This document shows positions 22,082 to 23,898 of a DNA stretch of 23,898 nt, piece by piece (position 1 is the stretch's first letter; every line of letters starts with the position of its first letter). The position numbers were made by a program, and so were the translations under genes. This DNA comes from a virus. The stretch is taken from IMG/VR virus record IMGVR_UViG_3300038701_002434, positions 1 to 23,898 of that record; one strand, 5' to 3'. Below the pieces are notes generated by a model. It did no database searches, was not told where the DNA came from, and saw nothing but the letters and a program-made list of their open reading frames with translations.

Positions 22082-22329
22082 ATAGAGTAGCGAAACTCGT
22101 CCGGGAGGCTCGATTGAAAATGGATATCTCCGCCGAGGCCGTATCATGCGCTCTAGGTCGATCTCCTAATTTCATAACAGAGCTCGAAAAAAACCGAATG
22201 AAACTAAACTTGAAATATTTCCGGGAGATCTCACGGTTTCTCGAAATTGATAGACATTTGTTGACGGTCGCCTACTTAGCGGACGTCCACGAATCGATAG
22301 AAAACTCACTTAAGAAAATTGAAACATAA
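22078..22329 (+). CDS. XRE-family HTH regulator
   Basis: An 83-residue helix-turn-helix protein. Residues about 4-55 fit the XRE pattern: VAKLVREARLKMDISAEAVS, then a recognition-helix region SPNFITELEKNRMKLNLKY and FREISRFLEIDRHLL. There is no C-terminal peptidase or dimerisation domain, only a short acidic tail (DVHESIENSLKKIE). It may be a Cro-like or small repressor that acts on the replication operon, or a regulator of late functions. It is not divergently transcribed from anything, unlike many lysogeny repressors. Its ATG overlaps the endolysin stop, and AGGGGG lies about nine bases upstream, so it should be expressed with the endolysin. The target operator is not evident. Confidence 0.85.
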   Translation: MNRVAKLVREARLKMDISAEAVSCALGRSPNFITELEKNRMKLNLKYFREISRFLEIDRHLLTVAYLADVHESIENSLKKIET

Positions 22330-22351
22330 TATTTCAATGAAAGGAAAGACA

Positions 22352-22759
22352 ATGCAACAAAGCCTCGAAATACAGAAAGGGGAAAAAATGTATTCGGCAA
22401 AACCAAAAAAGCGTGTCAGTAATCAAATAACTCAAAAACAGGCCGCAAAAGAGCTCTATATACAGTTAAAAAAAGGAGATATGTCTCGCGAGGAAATTAT
22501 TAGTTTCTTGAAAATTCGCGGTTTACCTAGGAGGGGCGGCGCGGTTTCTGATTTATATATTAGGTCAATGATTTCAATCGGCCGTTGCCAATGTGGGGAC
22601 AGGACTAAGCCATATGTGGCGAGATCAAAAAAAACTGAAAAAGAACTTCATTCTAGACAGACTCGTCATCAAATGGCTCGAGAGACAATTAAGTCTTTAG
22701 GTTTAACGCCGAATACTGAGCAAGCCATACTAGACGAATTAGATTTAAGGGGGGTCTAG
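22352..22759 (+). CDS. Hypothetical protein with Cys pair
   Basis: A basic protein of about 135 residues, of unknown function. The middle has ITQKQAAKELYIQLKKGDMS, then EEIISFLKIRGLPRRGG, which looks like a small helical DNA-binding or winged-helix part. A CQCGD sequence follows near residue 70-75, which could be half of a zinc site, then a basic RSKKTEKELHSRQTRH. The C-terminus is helical (ARETIKSLGLTPNTEQAIL). ATG 22352 has AAGGA seven bases upstream; ATG 22388 has AGGGG six bases upstream and is equally likely; a TTG at 22319 overlaps the regulator gene. It might act on nucleic acid and be a late-gene regulator, but this is a guess from charge only. Confidence 0.62.
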   Translation: MQQSLEIQKGEKMYSAKPKKRVSNQITQKQAAKELYIQLKKGDMSREEIISFLKIRGLPRRGGAVSDLYIRSMISIGRCQCGDRTKPYVARSKKTEKELHSRQTRHQMARETIKSLGLTPNTEQAILDELDLRGV

Positions 22760-22761
22760 GC

Positions 22762-22950
22762 GTGTCAAAACCCCGAAAATGCACAATAAAAGTAAGAGAG
22801 GGAGACATAAAGTTCGAGGTCTTAGGGGCCTCGCTCTTTTTCTATGTTAAAATGAAAAACGGGTCGACTGTACACGGCTCGATAGGAAAATCAGAAACGC
22901 GGAAATTGAAAAACTGGCTCGACCACTATTTAAGCGAGGTAGGAATTTGA
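22762..22950 (+). CDS. Hypothetical small basic protein
   Basis: I do not recognise this 62-residue protein. It is basic, with a probable small beta sheet (CTIKVREGDIKFEVLGASLF, then YVKMKNGSTVHGSI) followed by a C-terminal helix (ETRKLKNWLDHYLSEVG). It begins at GTG 22762 with a strong AAGGGGGG site about ten bases upstream. Its stop overlaps the TTG start of the gpZ-like gene as TTGA, so the two are translationally coupled. It might be a structural or regulatory partner of that protein, but only the coupling supports this. Confidence 0.66.
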   Translation: MSKPRKCTIKVREGDIKFEVLGASLFFYVKMKNGSTVHGSIGKSETRKLKNWLDHYLSEVGI

Positions 22951-23510
22951 TAACTGCAAAAATCCAATTCAATCCAAAAGATTTAGAGAAGTCCTTAAAG
23001 GGGATTTCTAAAAGCGTTGAACGGTCTCAACGACGGGCAGTCGATAGGTCTTTAAAAAGGACTAGGAGATATTTCGTCGACGAGGCCTATTCTCTGATTA
23101 ATCTCCAAAAAGGGGTCATAAAAGAGAAATATACCGAAATTCGCAAGAGTTTTTCCGGATTAGATGGATTTTTAAAGATTAATGCGAAACCTGTATCTCT
23201 CGTTAATTTTACAAGATTAAAATCGCCTAAAAGAATTAAGACTAAAAAGGGCCTTTCGGTGCGAATCTATAGAGGTCAACCAGCTAAAACCTACCCTAAA
23301 TCATTTGCGGCCTTTGGAAAGAATGGCAATTTGCAAGTCTTTAAAAGGAAAGTCGGAGGTCGATATCCTCTCGAGAAACTATTTGGTCCAGGCCCTAGAG
23401 AGGTCTACGAATTCCCGGGATTTGGAGAGGATTTACAAGAGTTTTTTAATTCCGAATATCAAAAGGAATTTACTAGCAATTTAAAACGCCTTGAAAAGTT
23501 AAGGAGATAA
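22947..23510 (+). CDS. Minor tail protein Z-like (tail completion)
   Basis: A 187-residue basic protein resembling the prophage minor tail protein Z family, which in lambda acts at head-tail joining or tail completion. Indicative stretches are LEKSLKGISKSVERSQRRAV near the start, LKRTRRYFVDEAYSLINLQK with GVIKEKYTEI next, then LVNFTRLKSPKRIKTKKGLS, and FPGFGEDLQEFFNSEYQKEF near the end. It starts at TTG 22947 with GAGGTAGGA upstream, overlapping the previous stop as TTGA. In lambda-type phages Z lies between FII and U. Here that position (between 7058 and 7062) is empty and the gene is 15 kb away, near the regulator block. If the genome is circular it lies a few hundred bases before the packaging genes. 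Confidence 0.78.
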   Translation: MITAKIQFNPKDLEKSLKGISKSVERSQRRAVDRSLKRTRRYFVDEAYSLINLQKGVIKEKYTEIRKSFSGLDGFLKINAKPVSLVNFTRLKSPKRIKTKKGLSVRIYRGQPAKTYPKSFAAFGKNGNLQVFKRKVGGRYPLEKLFGPGPREVYEFPGFGEDLQEFFNSEYQKEFTSNLKRLEKLRR

Positions 23511-23511
23511 C

Positions 23512-23817
23512 ATGGAAAAAAGTCCAATAATTGAAAGTGCAATCGACATGGTCAAGGGCAAATCAAAATCTAAGGCCAAGGCTAAGAAAAAGACATCAAG
23601 TAAAAAGGCCGTCCAAAAGGAAATGATCCTCTCGGCGGAGTATCCTTTTGCGCTGATAAAACAGCCGGTCAAATCAATTGAGGAGGCGGTCTCTATTTGC
23701 TTGGAATGGAAAGAGCGATATCAAGGCTATGTCCATAAATTTAAATTAGTTGAGATCGACAAAGAAACTGTAGTCACCATGACAGACAAGTTGTCGGAGG
23801 CTCTTAAAAATCCATAG
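23512..23817 (+). CDS. Hypothetical protein with Lys-rich N-terminus
   Basis: A 101-residue protein of unknown function. The N-terminal third is extremely basic (KGKSKSKAKAKKKTSSKKA, about residues 15-33) and probably unstructured, which would suit nucleic-acid or nucleoid binding. The rest is a small alpha/beta part with PFALIKQPVKSIEEAVSICL and EWKERYQGYVHKFKLVEIDK. AAGGAGA precedes the ATG at 23512, immediately after the gpZ-like gene. It is the last gene in the window. If the genome is circular the next gene is the unknown one at 72-353, 150 bases on, ahead of the small terminase. Confidence 0.65.
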   Translation: MEKSPIIESAIDMVKGKSKSKAKAKKKTSSKKAVQKEMILSAEYPFALIKQPVKSIEEAVSICLEWKERYQGYVHKFKLVEIDKETVVTMTDKLSEALKNP

Positions 23818-23898
23818 TCGTATAGGCTCCGGCTCAACTCTAACGAGTGCTTTATGGGTCCTTCCTGTATTGCCCCAGAGCGTTTCCTCTTTTCTTCC
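23818..23898. other. Terminal non-coding stretch, possible cos-side region
   Basis: The last 81 bases have no gene. ACTC/GAGT with a TAAC loop near 23845 is a four-base hairpin and is not a convincing terminator. If the window is circular, this stretch lies a few hundred bases before the small terminase gene, where cos sites are found in lambda-type phages. No cos sequence is recognisable by eye. Confidence 0.35.

Noticed and set aside
1-23898. CRISPR arrays, insertion sequences, toxin-antitoxin or restriction genes
   Set aside because: No regularly spaced repeats, transposase motifs or recognisable defence proteins were seen.

Overview
The window is a compact genome, or nearly all of one, of a temperate, long-tailed (siphovirus-type) phage. 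Every convincing gene is on the + strand. The order is: lambda-type packaging and head genes (small and large terminase, gpW-like joiner, lambda-family portal, a prohead protease fused to the major capsid protein, DUF2190-like decoration protein), connector and tail genes (FII-like, U-like, tail tube, G/GT chaperone pair, tape measure, two tail-tip proteins), fibre/receptor-binding genes, a set of envelope-associated small proteins, a tyrosine integrase, an attP site, a replication module, an endolysin, an HTH regulator, and a gpZ-like tail protein.

Host: probably a Gram-negative bacterium. Two phage proteins have lipoprotein signals and one has a Sec-type signal, and the endolysin is a lone CHAP-type enzyme without an obvious Gram-positive wall-binding repeat. 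The attP core is the 3' part of a tRNA-Glu(UUC) gene with encoded CCA, so the host attB is probably tRNA-Glu. Gln codons are nearly all CAA in the terminase gene. I cannot name the genus. A Bdellovibrionota-type host is only an impression from the style of the fibre proteins.

Layout: 1-353 unknown gene; 359-6312 packaging and head; 6403-9128 head completion, tail terminator, tail tube and chaperones, including a -1 programmed frameshift at 8814-8820; 9115-13203 tape measure and tail tip; 13203-15397 three fibre-like proteins, the last with a signal peptide; 15397-17556 lipoproteins, a membrane coiled-coil protein and small membrane-linked proteins, a possible lysis or surface-modifying cassette; 17666-18586 integrase; 18587-18952 non-coding att region with a minus-strand terminator; 18953-20724 replication (lambda O/P-like arrangement) with two tiny membrane proteins; 20717-21160 small alpha/beta hydrolase; 21428-22081 endolysin; 22078-22329 XRE regulator; 22352-23817 unknown genes plus the gpZ-like gene.

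Most genes are tightly coupled (ATGA, TTGA or TAATG overlaps), which points to long polycistronic transcripts. Because attP lies inside the window with phage genes on both sides, the sequence reads as a circular or excised phage genome rather than an integrated prophage with host flanks. Points of most interest are an internal start that would make a protease-free capsid protein, a receptor-binding-type protein with a secretion signal followed by a coupled lipoprotein gene, an attP that carries both the tRNA 3' end and a terminator for it, a GHSFGG hydrolase next to the endolysin, and a gpZ-like gene far from the other tail genes.
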